40,451 nt of DNA from an uncultured Bacteroidaceae bacterium (lineage in GTDB: Bacteria; Bacteroidota; Bacteroidia; Bacteroidales; Bacteroidaceae). Below are positions 18,671 to 26,915 of the stretch, one piece after another; positions within the stretch are counted from its first letter, which is position 1; each line of letters starts with the position of its first letter. Both the position numbers and the translations under genes were made by a program. Location of the stretch: the NCBI GenBank assembly GCA_905235305.1, contig CAJOLC010000026.1, positions 1 through 40,451 of the forward strand, given 5' to 3'. The notes under the pieces are model-generated. The model saw only the letters and a list, made by a program, of their open reading frames with translations, ran no database searches and was not told the origin of the DNA.

Positions 18671-19834
18671 TTATTTCGTGCTGAACTTGTAGAGAGTTGT
18701 CGTGGCATACTCTTCGCCGGGACGAAGCGTCGTGGTGGGCCACTCAGGATGGTTGGGGCTGTCGGGATAGTGCTGGGTCTCGAAGCAGAATGCACTGCGC
18801 TGAGGATACCTCACACCTTGCTTGCCGACAAAGCTGCCATCCAGGAAGTTGCCTGCATAGAACTGCACACCGGGCTGGTCGGTAAACATATCCATTTGAA
18901 TGCCGCTGTTCGGGTCGTAGAGTGTAGCGAAAGGCTTTGTGATGTCGCCCTTCGTGTTGAGAATCCAGTTGTGGTCATAACCGTTACCATTGGCAATCTG
19001 CTGGTTGCTCACGTCGTTGATGCGTTCACCAATGACGGTAGGTGTGCGGAAGTCAAAAGGCGTGCCTTCCACGTCGAGGACTTCACCAGTAACTGCAACG
19101 TCGGCATCAACAGCGGTGAATTGATCAGCATCGAGCCAAAGCACTTCGTCGAGGCAATCTTTCGAGCCGTCGCCGCTGAGGTTGAAATAACAATGGTTGG
19201 TCAAGTTCAGGACCGTTGCCTTGTCTGTAGTCGCAAAATAGCTAATCTGCAGTCCATTGTCGTCCGTGACGATATAAGTCACCGTTACCTTGATGTTGCC
19301 GGGATAGCCATCTTCGCCGTCGGCACTTGTGGTGCTGAATGCAATGCTCTTGTCATCGATGGGCTCAGCCGTCCAGATACGGTTGTGGAAGGCAACCGGG
19401 CCACCTCCATGCAGGCTGTTAGGACCGTTGTTGATGGGAAGCTGATAGCTCTCGCCATCGAGCGTGAACTGACCCTTGGCAATGCGATTGCCGTAGCGTC
19501 CGATAAGGGCTCCGAAGTTGCAGCCTTCAGCACCGTAATTCACATAGTCGGCGATGTTGTCATGTCCGAGGCAGACATCCGTCATGTTGCCATCCTTGTC
19601 AGGAACCATGATGCTGACAATGCGGCCACCGAAGTTGGTGAAACACACCTCCATGCCCGCATCGTTCTTAATAACATACAGAGATGTCGAGTCGCTTTCA
19701 AAGTCAGCGGGATTGAGACCAGAGAGTGTGAGGCTATCCGCACTCCCATCATTGACGTCTGTCTTGCCCTCGCAAGAAGTCAGACCAAGTCCTGCAACGA
19801 TAGCAGCAAGACCAAGGAAAAGATTCTTCTTCAT
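18671..19834 (-). CDS. galM: Aldose 1-epimerase (mutarotase), predicted lipoprotein
   Basis: 387 residues. It opens with a lipoprotein signal peptide (MKKNLFLGLAAIVAGLGLTSC, lipid-modified C21), so the enzyme is exported and anchored rather than cytoplasmic. The mature part is a full GalM domain: NFGGRIVSIMVPDKDG, RYGNRIAKGQF, NGPNSLHGG, NLTNHCYFNLSG (probable catalytic His region), NGYDHNW, and FCFETQHYPDSPNHPEWP at the end. It interconverts alpha and beta anomers of sugars such as galactose and glucose. Divergent from a FAS1 lipoprotein gene, with its own promoter and terminator. Confidence 0.93.
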   Translation of the reverse strand: MKKNLFLGLAAIVAGLGLTSCEGKTDVNDGSADSLTLSGLNPADFESDSTSLYVIKNDAGMEVCFTNFGGRIVSIMVPDKDGNMTDVCLGHDNIADYVNYGAEGCNFGALIGRYGNRIAKGQFTLDGESYQLPINNGPNSLHGGGPVAFHNRIWTAEPIDDKSIAFSTTSADGEDGYPGNIKVTVTYIVTDDNGLQISYFATTDKATVLNLTNHCYFNLSGDGSKDCLDEVLWLDADQFTAVDADVAVTGEVLDVEGTPFDFRTPTVIGERINDVSNQQIANGNGYDHNWILNTKGDITKPFATLYDPNSGIQMDMFTDQPGVQFYAGNFLDGSFVGKQGVRYPQRSAFCFETQHYPDSPNHPEWPTTTLRPGEEYATTTLYKFSTK

Positions 19835-19874
19835 GATAAATAAATTAAGTATTGCTATGCTTATCTTTCTGCCA

Positions 19875-19904
19875 CAAAGTTACAACTATACAATCAAAAA
19901 GCAA
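19875..19904 (-). promoter_or_regulatory. Promoter of galM
   Basis: On the minus strand TTG (19902-19904), 19 nt, TAACTTTG (19875-19882). About 40 nt before the start codon; back to back with the FAS1 gene promoter. Confidence 0.8.
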
Positions 19905-19922
19905 AAAAAAGAGCATAAAATG

Positions 19923-19953
19923 TTGCTTTGTATTGAAAATTCAGCTAACTTTG
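19923..19953 (+). promoter_or_regulatory. Promoter of the first FAS1 lipoprotein gene
   Basis: TTG (19923-19925), 20 nt, TAACTTTG (19946-19953). It lies 24 nt before the ATG at 19978 and inside the longer open frame, which supports the downstream start. Confidence 0.75.
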
Positions 19954-19977
19954 TGGGCAAACATAACTGAACTACAC

Positions 19978-22113
19978 ATGTCATATCCCGTAAAACGTAT
20001 CAAACTGCTCATTATCACCGTTTGTGCCGTATTCTTGTGGAATTGCACAGAAACTGTCGACACATCGTCACGCTATGTCTTCCACGAAGAAACCATCCTG
20101 AGCTATTTGGAAAAGCATGAAGCCTACAGGAGCTATGTCGACGTACTTAAGCAGGTAAACATCAGCGAAGCCAGTGACTCGAAGGTAAGCCAGCTGCTGA
20201 GTGCCCGAGGTGTTTACACGGTATTCGCCCCCAATAATGATGCCATACAAAAGTATCTCGAGAGCCTCGTCGAGGAAGGACTCATCACAGAACCTTCGTG
20301 GGATGCTTTCCCCAGTGAACATAAAGCAGACTCCATCCGCAAAGTCATCGTATATAACAGTATCATCGATGGCGGAAACGAGCTGAACGCCTACTTCTAC
20401 TCATCGAACTTCCCTAATGATAAAGACGAGTTTACACTCGGGACACTCAACGACAAGAAACTTTCCGTAAGGCGGCCCAACAGCCAAACCGACAGCATCT
20501 ACATCAACGACAACTGTCCTGTCAGCAGTACAGAGCGAGATATTCTGGCCCTCAACGGCATCATCCATCAGATGGAGAAAGTCATCGCGCCCAAGGACAT
20601 CACTGCCACCAGCTATATCCAGCAATGTCTGGACGAACAGAGGGAAGGCTTCCTTACATGTTTCCGCGTCATTCAGGCTTGCGGTCTGCTCGACACGCTC
20701 AACAAGATACGCGATGAGAAATACGAGACGCTCTACCAGACCGGACAGATAAAGGACCTGGAAGGCATGCATGATAGCTATGGATTTGCCGAGGGTGACA
20801 TTGGCTATGCACCCAAGCATCGCCTTTACGGATTCACTATCTTTGCTGAACCCGACGAGCTCTGGCGCCGTGAGGGCATCGATCCCAAAGACCCAGACCT
20901 GCTGAGAAAACTCACGCAATGGATACTCGACAACCATCAGTATAGCGATGATGACCATTTCACTACCGACGAAAACTATCGGAGCGAAGACCACCTGCTA
21001 TATCAAACCTACCACATATTGCCTATGCGTATCCCGAAAGGCAAACTTGTGTTCCACATCAATGAGTATGGCTACAATCAAAGCAAGCCTTACCAATATT
21101 CTATTCCCGTCTATGAGTTCTACACGACGATGGGCAAGCGTCGTCTCTTTAAACTAATGGAGAGCGGTGCCAGCAATGGTGTCTGGATTAACCGTTTCCC
21201 CAATACTGACAACGGGCGGCACGGCACAGGAGAAGAGATCGGATGTGATGCGGACAAAATGGGCAGCCTCGTTGATACGGAGTCGGACCTGGCCATCCTC
21301 AACGATATGGTCAACTGCAACATATATCCCATCAGCGAACCCATTTCCTACGACGACAAGACACGCGACAACCTGTATCGCAATCGCATTCGTTTCGACG
21401 GCATGAGCCTCTTCCCCGAAGCAATGAACAACGACATCCGACTCAAGAAAGCATCTGAAGAGCGATACAAGCACGTCTATATTCCTAACACTGTCCGCTC
21501 TTACAACTACCTCGAAAACATGCAGCAGAACTCCGACATGAACTTTGTCTACTACAATGCCTGGAATGACGACTGGTGCAACCTGAACCGAGACGAGATG
21601 AAGGCCGTAGGCAGGTTCGATGTCATGTTCACCCTTCCTCCCGTTCCTCGCCGCGGAACCTATGAAGTTCGATATAAGGTTCTTGCCAATAGTAATCGTG
21701 GTGTGGCACAAATCTACTTTGGTTCCGACCCGGAAAAGCTGCCCGTTGCAGGCATTCCCATTGACCTGACGATGGACTGCCGCAATGCTCTCGATGCCTT
21801 GAAAGTGGGTTGGGAGGACGACAATCCTAATGACGATGACTACACAGCCGAGATTGACAAGCGCATGCGCAACAATGGCTACATGAAGGGGCCGAAGTCT
21901 ATCAACTCCAATGACGGCACGGAACGAGACAAGAGCGACCGTGAAAACATCCGACACATCTTTGTGCGTCAGACGCTCGATCCCGACAAGACGTACTACA
22001 TCCGCTTAAAGTCTGTCTTGGATTCCGACCGTAAAGAGTTCTACATGGACTTCATCGAATACTGCGCGAAAGAAATCTACGACAATCCCGAGAAGCCGGA
22101 AGACATCTGGTGA
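19978..22113 (+). CDS. FAS1 (fasciclin)-domain lipoprotein, paralogue 1
   Basis: 711 residues from the ATG at 19978; the frame is open further up, but the promoter at 19923-19953 rules out an earlier start. A lipoprotein signal ends at C23 (FLWNC). An N-terminal fasciclin-like domain follows (about 30-200): LLSARGVYTVFAPNNDAIQ, then a region ending LNGIIHQMEKVIAPKD. The remaining 500 residues are not recognised as a catalytic family. They include HILPMRIPKGKLVFHINEYGY, a beta-rich part VPRRGTYEVRYKVLANSNRG (carbohydrate-binding-like) and the tail EIYDNPEKPEDIW. It is probably outer-membrane or surface anchored. The same architecture and tail recur in the gene at 36535-38685. Related proteins often sit beside SusC/SusD pairs; none is present here. 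Confidence 0.85.
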   Translation: MSYPVKRIKLLIITVCAVFLWNCTETVDTSSRYVFHEETILSYLEKHEAYRSYVDVLKQVNISEASDSKVSQLLSARGVYTVFAPNNDAIQKYLESLVEEGLITEPSWDAFPSEHKADSIRKVIVYNSIIDGGNELNAYFYSSNFPNDKDEFTLGTLNDKKLSVRRPNSQTDSIYINDNCPVSSTERDILALNGIIHQMEKVIAPKDITATSYIQQCLDEQREGFLTCFRVIQACGLLDTLNKIRDEKYETLYQTGQIKDLEGMHDSYGFAEGDIGYAPKHRLYGFTIFAEPDELWRREGIDPKDPDLLRKLTQWILDNHQYSDDDHFTTDENYRSEDHLLYQTYHILPMRIPKGKLVFHINEYGYNQSKPYQYSIPVYEFYTTMGKRRLFKLMESGASNGVWINRFPNTDNGRHGTGEEIGCDADKMGSLVDTESDLAILNDMVNCNIYPISEPISYDDKTRDNLYRNRIRFDGMSLFPEAMNNDIRLKKASEERYKHVYIPNTVRSYNYLENMQQNSDMNFVYYNAWNDDWCNLNRDEMKAVGRFDVMFTLPPVPRRGTYEVRYKVLANSNRGVAQIYFGSDPEKLPVAGIPIDLTMDCRNALDALKVGWEDDNPNDDDYTAEIDKRMRNNGYMKGPKSINSNDGTERDKSDRENIRHIFVRQTLDPDKTYYIRLKSVLDSDRKEFYMDFIEYCAKEIYDNPEKPEDIW

Positions 22114-22155
22114 GCAGTCGACGCCGCTCACCCTTCCTGAGGGGAAGGGGAACTT

Positions 22156-22221
22156 CACTTGTCAAAACATAAAACTTCACCTGTCAAAACATAAAACTTC
22201 ACCTGTCAAAACATAAAACAC
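22156..22221. repeat. 22-bp tandem repeat array E, 3' of the first FAS1 gene
   Basis: Three nearly identical 22-bp units start at 22156, 22178 and 22200 (cores CACTTGTC, CACCTGTC, CACCTGTC), each continuing AAAACATAAAA. It is the most homogeneous of the 22-bp arrays. It lies between the stop codon of the FAS1 gene and its terminator hairpin, so it should be transcribed as 3' UTR. Confidence 0.9.
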
Positions 22222-22260
22222 ACCCTGTTAAGTTGACCGACTTAAGAGGGTGTGTTTTTT
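22217..22260 (+). terminator. Terminator of the first FAS1 gene
   Basis: AACACACCCTGTTAAG pairs with CTTAAGAGGGTGTGTT, followed by TTTTATT. The left arm overlaps the end of the 22-bp array. Confidence 0.88.
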
Positions 22261-22285
22261 ATTGTAACGGTAGGGATGGGTCGAC

Positions 22286-23401
22286 TTATGCTCCCACGAT
22301 CCACTTGCTGCCTGGCAGCAGGGTGATGAGCTTCGTGGTGATGAAGCAGCAGACGAACGTGCCTACGGCAATAACCGGTATAGCCAGCCACACGGGAAGC
22401 AGGGGTTCTGCCACGCTGCCACCAATGACGTAGCTTGCAATGGGAGCAAGGAAGAACAGATGCATCAGGTACATGCCGAAGCTGAGATTAGCCAAGGAGG
22501 TGATGATACGCGGTGCCGGACGGTGAATCGTCGAGAAGAGGAGGAAGAGTCCAAACGTGGCGAGAAGCACATTGGGCGTACAGAACTCCCAACTCCACTC
22601 GAGCATCGGGGTCTCGATGGCAACGCCCGGGACACCTTTCATCCAGAAGCTCGTAAACACTGCTCCGATGATGAAGCACCACAGTCCGACGTGCATCCTC
22701 TTACTGTCCGTCCAGTGGATATGGAAGCGGATGTAGTGCGCAAGGACAAGATATCCGAGGTAACCCGAGCAGTACCAAAGGGCATGGAAGCCGTTCCAGA
22801 AGCACTCGCCCCACAGTTCCTGACTGACAAACCTATGAAGCCAGGGCAGGAGTGTCGAGAATGCGAAGATGTAGAGGAACAGGCGTTCGTCCTTCGCGGA
22901 AGCCTTTTCGAGCCAGGGCGACACGACGGGGATGATGAGATAGAGGCTGATGAGTGGGTACATGAACCAAAGGTGTCCGGCCATCGACGGGAAATTCCAG
23001 GGCAAGAGACGCAGGTCGGCCATCGACGCTTCCCACGTCATGCCTCCCCAAGCCAGCGGGAGGAAGCAGTAGAGAAGCATGAAGATGAACATCGGAGGCA
23101 GTATGCGGAGGAACCGACGCTTGTAGAAGGCGCCCATGCTCAAGCCTGGTTTCATCGGAACGAGCAGGAACGCACTGATGGTCACGAAGAGAGGTACTGC
23201 CGTGCGCGCAACGGTTCCGTCGTAGAAAGCCACCCAGAAGCGGTTGGATTCATTGGCAAGTTTGGCCATGTTGCCAGCCAGTCCGCTGTCGTCGGCACCA
23301 TAGAAGTTCTCACTCGCATGTACGAGCATCACCATGAAACACGCGATGACGCGTATCCAGTCAACGAACGCTATGCGTTCTTCAGTTGTTTGTTGTGTCA
23401 T
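22286..23401 (-). CDS. Acyltransferase 3 family membrane protein
   Basis: 371 residues from the Met at 23401 (MTQQTTEERIAFVDWIRVIACF); the longer frame to 23473 would overlap the upstream gene by over 90 nt. About ten transmembrane segments. The acyltransferase-3 signature at the N-terminus (FVDWIRVIACFMVMLVHASE) contains the conserved arginine and histidine; FLRILPPMFIF and SMAGHLWFMYPLISLYLIIPV are typical too. Such enzymes O-acylate surface polysaccharides or peptidoglycan; the substrate cannot be read from sequence. Its start overlaps the end of the PH-domain gene by about 20 nt, suggesting coupled translation. Confidence 0.88.
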   Translation of the reverse strand: MTQQTTEERIAFVDWIRVIACFMVMLVHASENFYGADDSGLAGNMAKLANESNRFWVAFYDGTVARTAVPLFVTISAFLLVPMKPGLSMGAFYKRRFLRILPPMFIFMLLYCFLPLAWGGMTWEASMADLRLLPWNFPSMAGHLWFMYPLISLYLIIPVVSPWLEKASAKDERLFLYIFAFSTLLPWLHRFVSQELWGECFWNGFHALWYCSGYLGYLVLAHYIRFHIHWTDSKRMHVGLWCFIIGAVFTSFWMKGVPGVAIETPMLEWSWEFCTPNVLLATFGLFLLFSTIHRPAPRIITSLANLSFGMYLMHLFFLAPIASYVIGGSVAEPLLPVWLAIPVIAVGTFVCCFITTKLITLLPGSKWIVGA

Positions 23402-23939
23402 TGTCTTGAGTATTTTGAGTGATTTGATTAGCTTGAGCGCTCTGATTGGGCTGAGGTTTCTTGATGGAGGCACAGATGATCTTGCGTACCTTCATCGGCT
23501 CTTCGATGCAATGCACCTGGTGGGAAGTGCCGCCGCTACCTACCATCTCGACACAACCTGTGCCGAGGATGCGCTGCCAGAGCGACTGGTAGAAGTTCAC
23601 GGTTTCAATGCGAGCCAGAGGAATCTCAGTCATCTTGATGTTGAAGATGCCGTCCTTCTGCACGAAGCGGGTGTCGGTGATGGCAAACTCGCTGCGCGTC
23701 CTGACGATGCGCCCCACTATCCAGATGATGAAAGCCAGCACGAACAAGGCAATGCCTGCGTAAAAATACACACTCTTATTCTCTGCGGGTTGCTTGTAGG
23801 CCACGCAGATGACTGCAATGCCGATGCAAGTCAGCAGCAGGGAGAAAAAGATGTAGCGGAAGATGTACGACCAGTGAAGCCGTCCCTTGAAGATAATTGT
23901 CTCGCCTTCCTCAAGGCTCTGTTTGATGTAGTTTGCCAT
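23382..23939 (-). CDS. PH-domain (YdbS/DUF304-like) membrane protein
   Basis: 185 residues. Two transmembrane helices (about 27-47 and 57-80) are followed by a bacterial PH-like domain. That domain starts at RTRSEFAITDTRFVQKDGIFN, continues IKMTEIPLARIETVNFYQS, and is the YdbS/bPH2 pattern. The C-terminal 25 residues are Gln/Asn/Thr-rich and probably disordered. Function unknown; such proteins are inner-membrane accessory proteins. First gene of a two-gene operon with the acyltransferase. Confidence 0.85.
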   Translation of the reverse strand: MANYIKQSLEEGETIIFKGRLHWSYIFRYIFFSLLLTCIGIAVICVAYKQPAENKSVYFYAGIALFVLAFIIWIVGRIVRTRSEFAITDTRFVQKDGIFNIKMTEIPLARIETVNFYQSLWQRILGTGCVEMVGSGGTSHQVHCIEEPMKVRKIICASIKKPQPNQSAQANQITQNTQDNDTTNN

Positions 23940-23961
23940 TTCGTTATTGATTAAATCTCTG

Positions 23962-23991
23962 CAAATTTAGTGAAATTATCCGAATAAACAG
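23962..23991 (-). promoter_or_regulatory. Promoter of PH-domain/acyltransferase operon
   Basis: On the minus strand a -7 box TAAATTTG (23962-23969), with CTG in place of TTG 19 nt further upstream (23989-23991). It lies 22 nt before the start codon. Confidence 0.6.
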
Positions 23992-24130
23992 CTCGTCCCA
24001 CTTATTTTTTCATGTTTAGGCACACTTTTCATCGCCTGGCGCCACCCATCCACCTGCTTATCTTCTTTTGTTGGTGTCCGGCATAAAACGGCAGGAAGCC
24101 CCCTTTGTCTATAATGTGACGTTTTTCACC

Positions 24131-24240
24131 CTACAGTCGCACTGCCAATAGGGACGTGTCGCTCTGCCCGTAGGGACGCGTCGCATTGACCATAGGGACG
24201 CGTCCCTACTTGTGGCCCGACACGTGTAAACGCACGGGGT
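24131..24240. repeat. 22-bp-period degenerate array C, PH gene/sigma gene spacer
   Basis: Five units start at 24131, 24153, 24175, 24197 and 24219. The cores are CTACAGTC, GACGTGTC, GACGCGTC, GACGCGTC and GACACGTG. Units 1-3 also share the ending TAGG or ATAGG, so GGGACG-like 6-mers recur. It lies in the divergent spacer between the PH-domain gene promoter and the sigma factor promoter. The rest of this 490-nt spacer shows no other structure that I recognise. Confidence 0.85.
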
Positions 24241-24320
24241 ATAGTCAAGGATGGAACTTATTTACCGGACACCTCTGATTTCCTTTCATCTCCTGTTTCC
24301 TTATTATTGGAGAAAAACAC

Positions 24321-24328
24321 TATCTTTG
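24321..24328 (+). promoter_or_regulatory. -7 box of the ECF sigma operon
   Basis: TATCTTTG matches TAnnTTTG. It lies inside the longest open frame of the sigma gene, which implies that translation begins downstream, at 24433, after a leader of about 95 nt. No good -33 TTG is present at 19-20 nt. Confidence 0.55.
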
Positions 24329-24432
24329 CAGGCGAAAGGATACACAATATTATATATAATTATGGAAACCTGCACGCCCGGCGTGACATTTCGCGACTTT
24401 ATGTCTATATAAAGCAGAACGAAGAAAAGACA

Positions 24433-24981
24433 ATGACAGACGGCGACAACATCATCTTAGAACGCATCCGCGGCGGCGAGGCAAAGGAGTTCGGCCAGCT
24501 CGTGAAGCGTTACGGACCGCAGCTCATGGTGTTCGTCGGACGCATTGTCAAGGTGCAGGAGGACACCGAGGACGTGGTGCAGAACACTTTCGTCGCGGCC
24601 TATCAGCACCTGAAGGACTTCGACCCGCAGCGGGCTTCACTCCCGACGTGGCTCCAACGCATTGCCTATCACGAGGCGCTCTACCATCTGCGAAAGCACA
24701 GACGACAGGTCGTGCTGCCGCTCGACATAAGTGACGACGTGCCGGACGAGCTGCCGGAAGACACCACGGCACAGCAACTCGACGAAGCCATTCAGCAACT
24801 CTCGCCCGAAGACCAGACGCTCCTGCAGCTCTTCTACTTCGACGGACGCTCTCTCAAAGAGATTGCCTACATCACAGACAAGGCGAACGATGCCACGGCT
24901 CGCGAGGTGTCGCGCCTCACCAGCCAGCTCTATCGCATCCGCCAAAGACTCAGAATCATCTTAACACACAAGAAACCATGA
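24433..24981 (+). CDS. ECF-type RNA polymerase sigma factor
   Basis: 182 residues from the ATG at 24433 (MTDGDNIILERIRGGEAKEF); the frame is open upstream, but the probable promoter lies there. Region 2 includes LVKRYGPQLMVFVGRIV and DTEDVVQNTFVAAYQHL (core-polymerase binding and -10 recognition). Region 4 is the C-terminal helix-turn-helix around QLSPEDQTLLQLFYFDGRSLKEIAYI. It would direct RNA polymerase to a small regulon, probably including its own operon. The stop overlaps the next start (ATGA, 24978-24981). Confidence 0.92.
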   Translation: MTDGDNIILERIRGGEAKEFGQLVKRYGPQLMVFVGRIVKVQEDTEDVVQNTFVAAYQHLKDFDPQRASLPTWLQRIAYHEALYHLRKHRRQVVLPLDISDDVPDELPEDTTAQQLDEAIQQLSPEDQTLLQLFYFDGRSLKEIAYITDKANDATAREVSRLTSQLYRIRQRLRIILTHKKP

Positions 24982-25544
24982 ATGACGACAAGCTTTTCCG
25001 CCAAGCCCTACAAAGGCAGAACGACCGGGCCGCAGGCATGAAGATGCCCGACGACATGGAGCAGAGGGTGATGGGAAGCCTCACCCCTCAAGCCACCAAG
25101 CGTCGCTGGCTCTATCCTCTATCGGCAATAGCCGTCGCCGCCAGCGTGCTCCTGCTCATTATGCTCAATGTAGGGAAGCAAGAGCCTGACGGGCAGACAC
25201 CTGTTGTTGCAGAGGAAGTGACGGAGCCTAAGGACAATATGGAGGAAACGACGCAAGCGACAGCTCCTGAGGAAGTCACAGAACAGCCCGTCGCAGCCCA
25301 AACGGCAAAGCCTCAGCCAGCAAAGAAACGCAGGAAAGTCCGCAAGCCTATCCAAGAAGAAACTGTGCCCCGAGAAGCTGAGCCCGTACAAGCTGAGCCT
25401 GAGCAAGAGAATGAATACCTACCCCAACATCCCGACTTGTACCTGATGGCAGTAGCAGATGCCCGGGACATCCGCTCTCGAGGCGAACGCCTTTACCAGG
25501 AAGTAGCTCAGATCATTAATAACTCCAAAAATACAGAACGATGA
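24978..25544 (+). CDS. Membrane protein, probable anti-sigma factor
   Basis: 188 residues. A cytoplasmic N-terminal part of about 45 residues (MNDDKLFRQALQRQNDRAAG) is followed by one transmembrane helix (about 48-66: LYPLSAIAVAASVLLLIML). Then comes a long low-complexity extracytoplasmic part rich in Glu, Pro, Ala and Lys, and a short conserved-looking end (HPDLYLMAVADARDIRSRG). Position and topology match anti-sigma factors of ECF sigma genes; no named anti-sigma domain can be asserted. It overlaps the genes on both sides by 4 nt. Confidence 0.7.
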   Translation: MNDDKLFRQALQRQNDRAAGMKMPDDMEQRVMGSLTPQATKRRWLYPLSAIAVAASVLLLIMLNVGKQEPDGQTPVVAEEVTEPKDNMEETTQATAPEEVTEQPVAAQTAKPQPAKKRRKVRKPIQEETVPREAEPVQAEPEQENEYLPQHPDLYLMAVADARDIRSRGERLYQEVAQIINNSKNTER

Positions 25545-26659
25545 AAAAGACTCTTTCCTTTATGCTTTTGGCAGCCTTTACTGCCACAACATCAGGGCAG
25601 CAACCCAATGCTCACCTCACTCAGTTGGAACAATACTTGCCAACACAAAGCATTAATGTCCGCAAGCAACAGGACAATAGTGCAGGAAGAACCACGTATA
25701 GTGTAAGCACGGGTATCATCAACCACACAGGTGGATGGGAATCCTATTTCAAGAAGGAAATGACCGAAGAAGAGAGAGGACAGCGTGTCCTCACGGTCAA
25801 TAGCCGTATTACCGAGGAGCGTCAGAAGATAGAGGGAGTCATCGATTACTTCCGCACAACCTTCGCCAGCTTAGGCAAGGAGGCTTCGGAAAGCTACTTG
25901 TATGAGTTCCACAAGAACGGTTTGGACACCATCAAGTATTCCTATATGGGGCTTCCCAACGAAGCGGCCCACTTCGAATACTACAGTATTCCCCATAAAA
26001 ACAATGACCATGGGATTATTGACTATAGCGACTATCACTTCTCTTACTATCACTCACATACTGTCTCCACAGGCATCAAAGAGGACGACATGAAGCCCTT
26101 CGACGGCGAAGCCTTCTGCCAGCACATTCAGCCCGTTCTGAAGAAGTTCATGAAGCTGAAGGGAGCGAAGGCTTATCCTGTGCATTGGCAGCACGACGAA
26201 GGATTCGAGAAAGATAATGACTTCTTCCTGACACGCAGATATGGCCGTGACAAGCATGAGTTCGAAACGCATCCAGGCCTTGTTACCGGCATGCACTACA
26301 TCATTCCCTCTGAACACGAAGCCGAAGCAAAAGCCTTATACAAGGAACTGGATGCGCTGGCTCACGACTACGTCAACAGTCATCCCGAACAGCCCTACGC
26401 CTATAAATTCACTACTGAATTCGAAGGTTCAGACAGGGACCGCATTATTCATGGACTCCCCGATATGGTAAAAGGGAACATCCATAAAGGCAGCGACGAG
26501 TTCTTCCTCTGCTGCAAACGTGAACAGGACGGCAGCTACCACATCCTCACCCTCAACAGCAAAGGTGTCTATTGGGTTCCCGTCGACTATGCCATCCTGA
26601 AGAGCTATGTCAACGGAGAGAAGACTTACATCAAAGGCATGGAGCCGAAGGAGAAGTAA
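25541..26659 (+). CDS. Secreted protein of unknown function in the sigma operon
   Basis: 372 residues with a Sec signal peptide (MKKTLSFMLLAAFTATTSGQ, cleavage near 19-20) and no lipobox or later transmembrane helix. Its middle is His- and Tyr-rich (SDYHFSYYHSHTVSTG), and a paired cysteine occurs at EFFLCCKREQDG. No enzyme family is recognised. Its start overlaps the anti-sigma-like gene (ATGA, 25541-25544), so the three proteins are made together. It may be the periplasmic sensor input or the effector of the sigma system; this is inference. Confidence 0.8.
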   Translation: MKKTLSFMLLAAFTATTSGQQPNAHLTQLEQYLPTQSINVRKQQDNSAGRTTYSVSTGIINHTGGWESYFKKEMTEEERGQRVLTVNSRITEERQKIEGVIDYFRTTFASLGKEASESYLYEFHKNGLDTIKYSYMGLPNEAAHFEYYSIPHKNNDHGIIDYSDYHFSYYHSHTVSTGIKEDDMKPFDGEAFCQHIQPVLKKFMKLKGAKAYPVHWQHDEGFEKDNDFFLTRRYGRDKHEFETHPGLVTGMHYIIPSEHEAEAKALYKELDALAHDYVNSHPEQPYAYKFTTEFEGSDRDRIIHGLPDMVKGNIHKGSDEFFLCCKREQDGSYHILTLNSKGVYWVPVDYAILKSYVNGEKTYIKGMEPKEK

Positions 26660-26752
26660 GATACATTTAGGTTTTTAGTTGACTTCGTCGGGCTAAAGCT
26701 TCCGCCTGAGCCTGAGCGGAGCGAAGAAGTTAATAAATCGGTGCGCCACCCT

Positions 26753-26786
26753 GCTCCTGCGTCGCGAGACGCGGGAGCTGGTTTTA
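26753..26786 (+). terminator. Terminator of sigma operon
   Basis: GCTCCTGCGTC and GACGCGGGAGC form an 11-bp stem with a GCGA tetraloop (26753-26778), followed by TGGTTTTATCC. It lies about 95 nt after the last stop codon. Confidence 0.7.
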
Positions 26787-26874
26787 TCCTACTCATCGTG
26801 CGCGCCGCCGCTTCCCACCAGGAATCGTTTCAGATAGGTCTGCAAGGCATTCGTTGTCCCTGCATGCAAAGAAC

Positions 26875-26902
26875 GGTGGCAGAACCTTTCTGACCTGCCA
26901 CC
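26875..26902. terminator. Bidirectional hairpin between convergent genes
   Basis: GGTGGCAG and CTGCCACC pair (8 bp), with TTTCCTT on the right and, on the other strand, TTCTTT after the stem. It can serve the minus-strand repeat-protein gene (stop at 26916) and back up the plus-strand operon. Confidence 0.6.
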
Positions 26903-26915
26903 TTTCCTTATTGAC

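Noticed and set aside
24307-24432. N-terminal extension of the ECF sigma factor
   Set aside because: The extension would cover the -7 box at 24321-24328, and its sequence is not part of the sigma family; the ATG at 24433 fits better.
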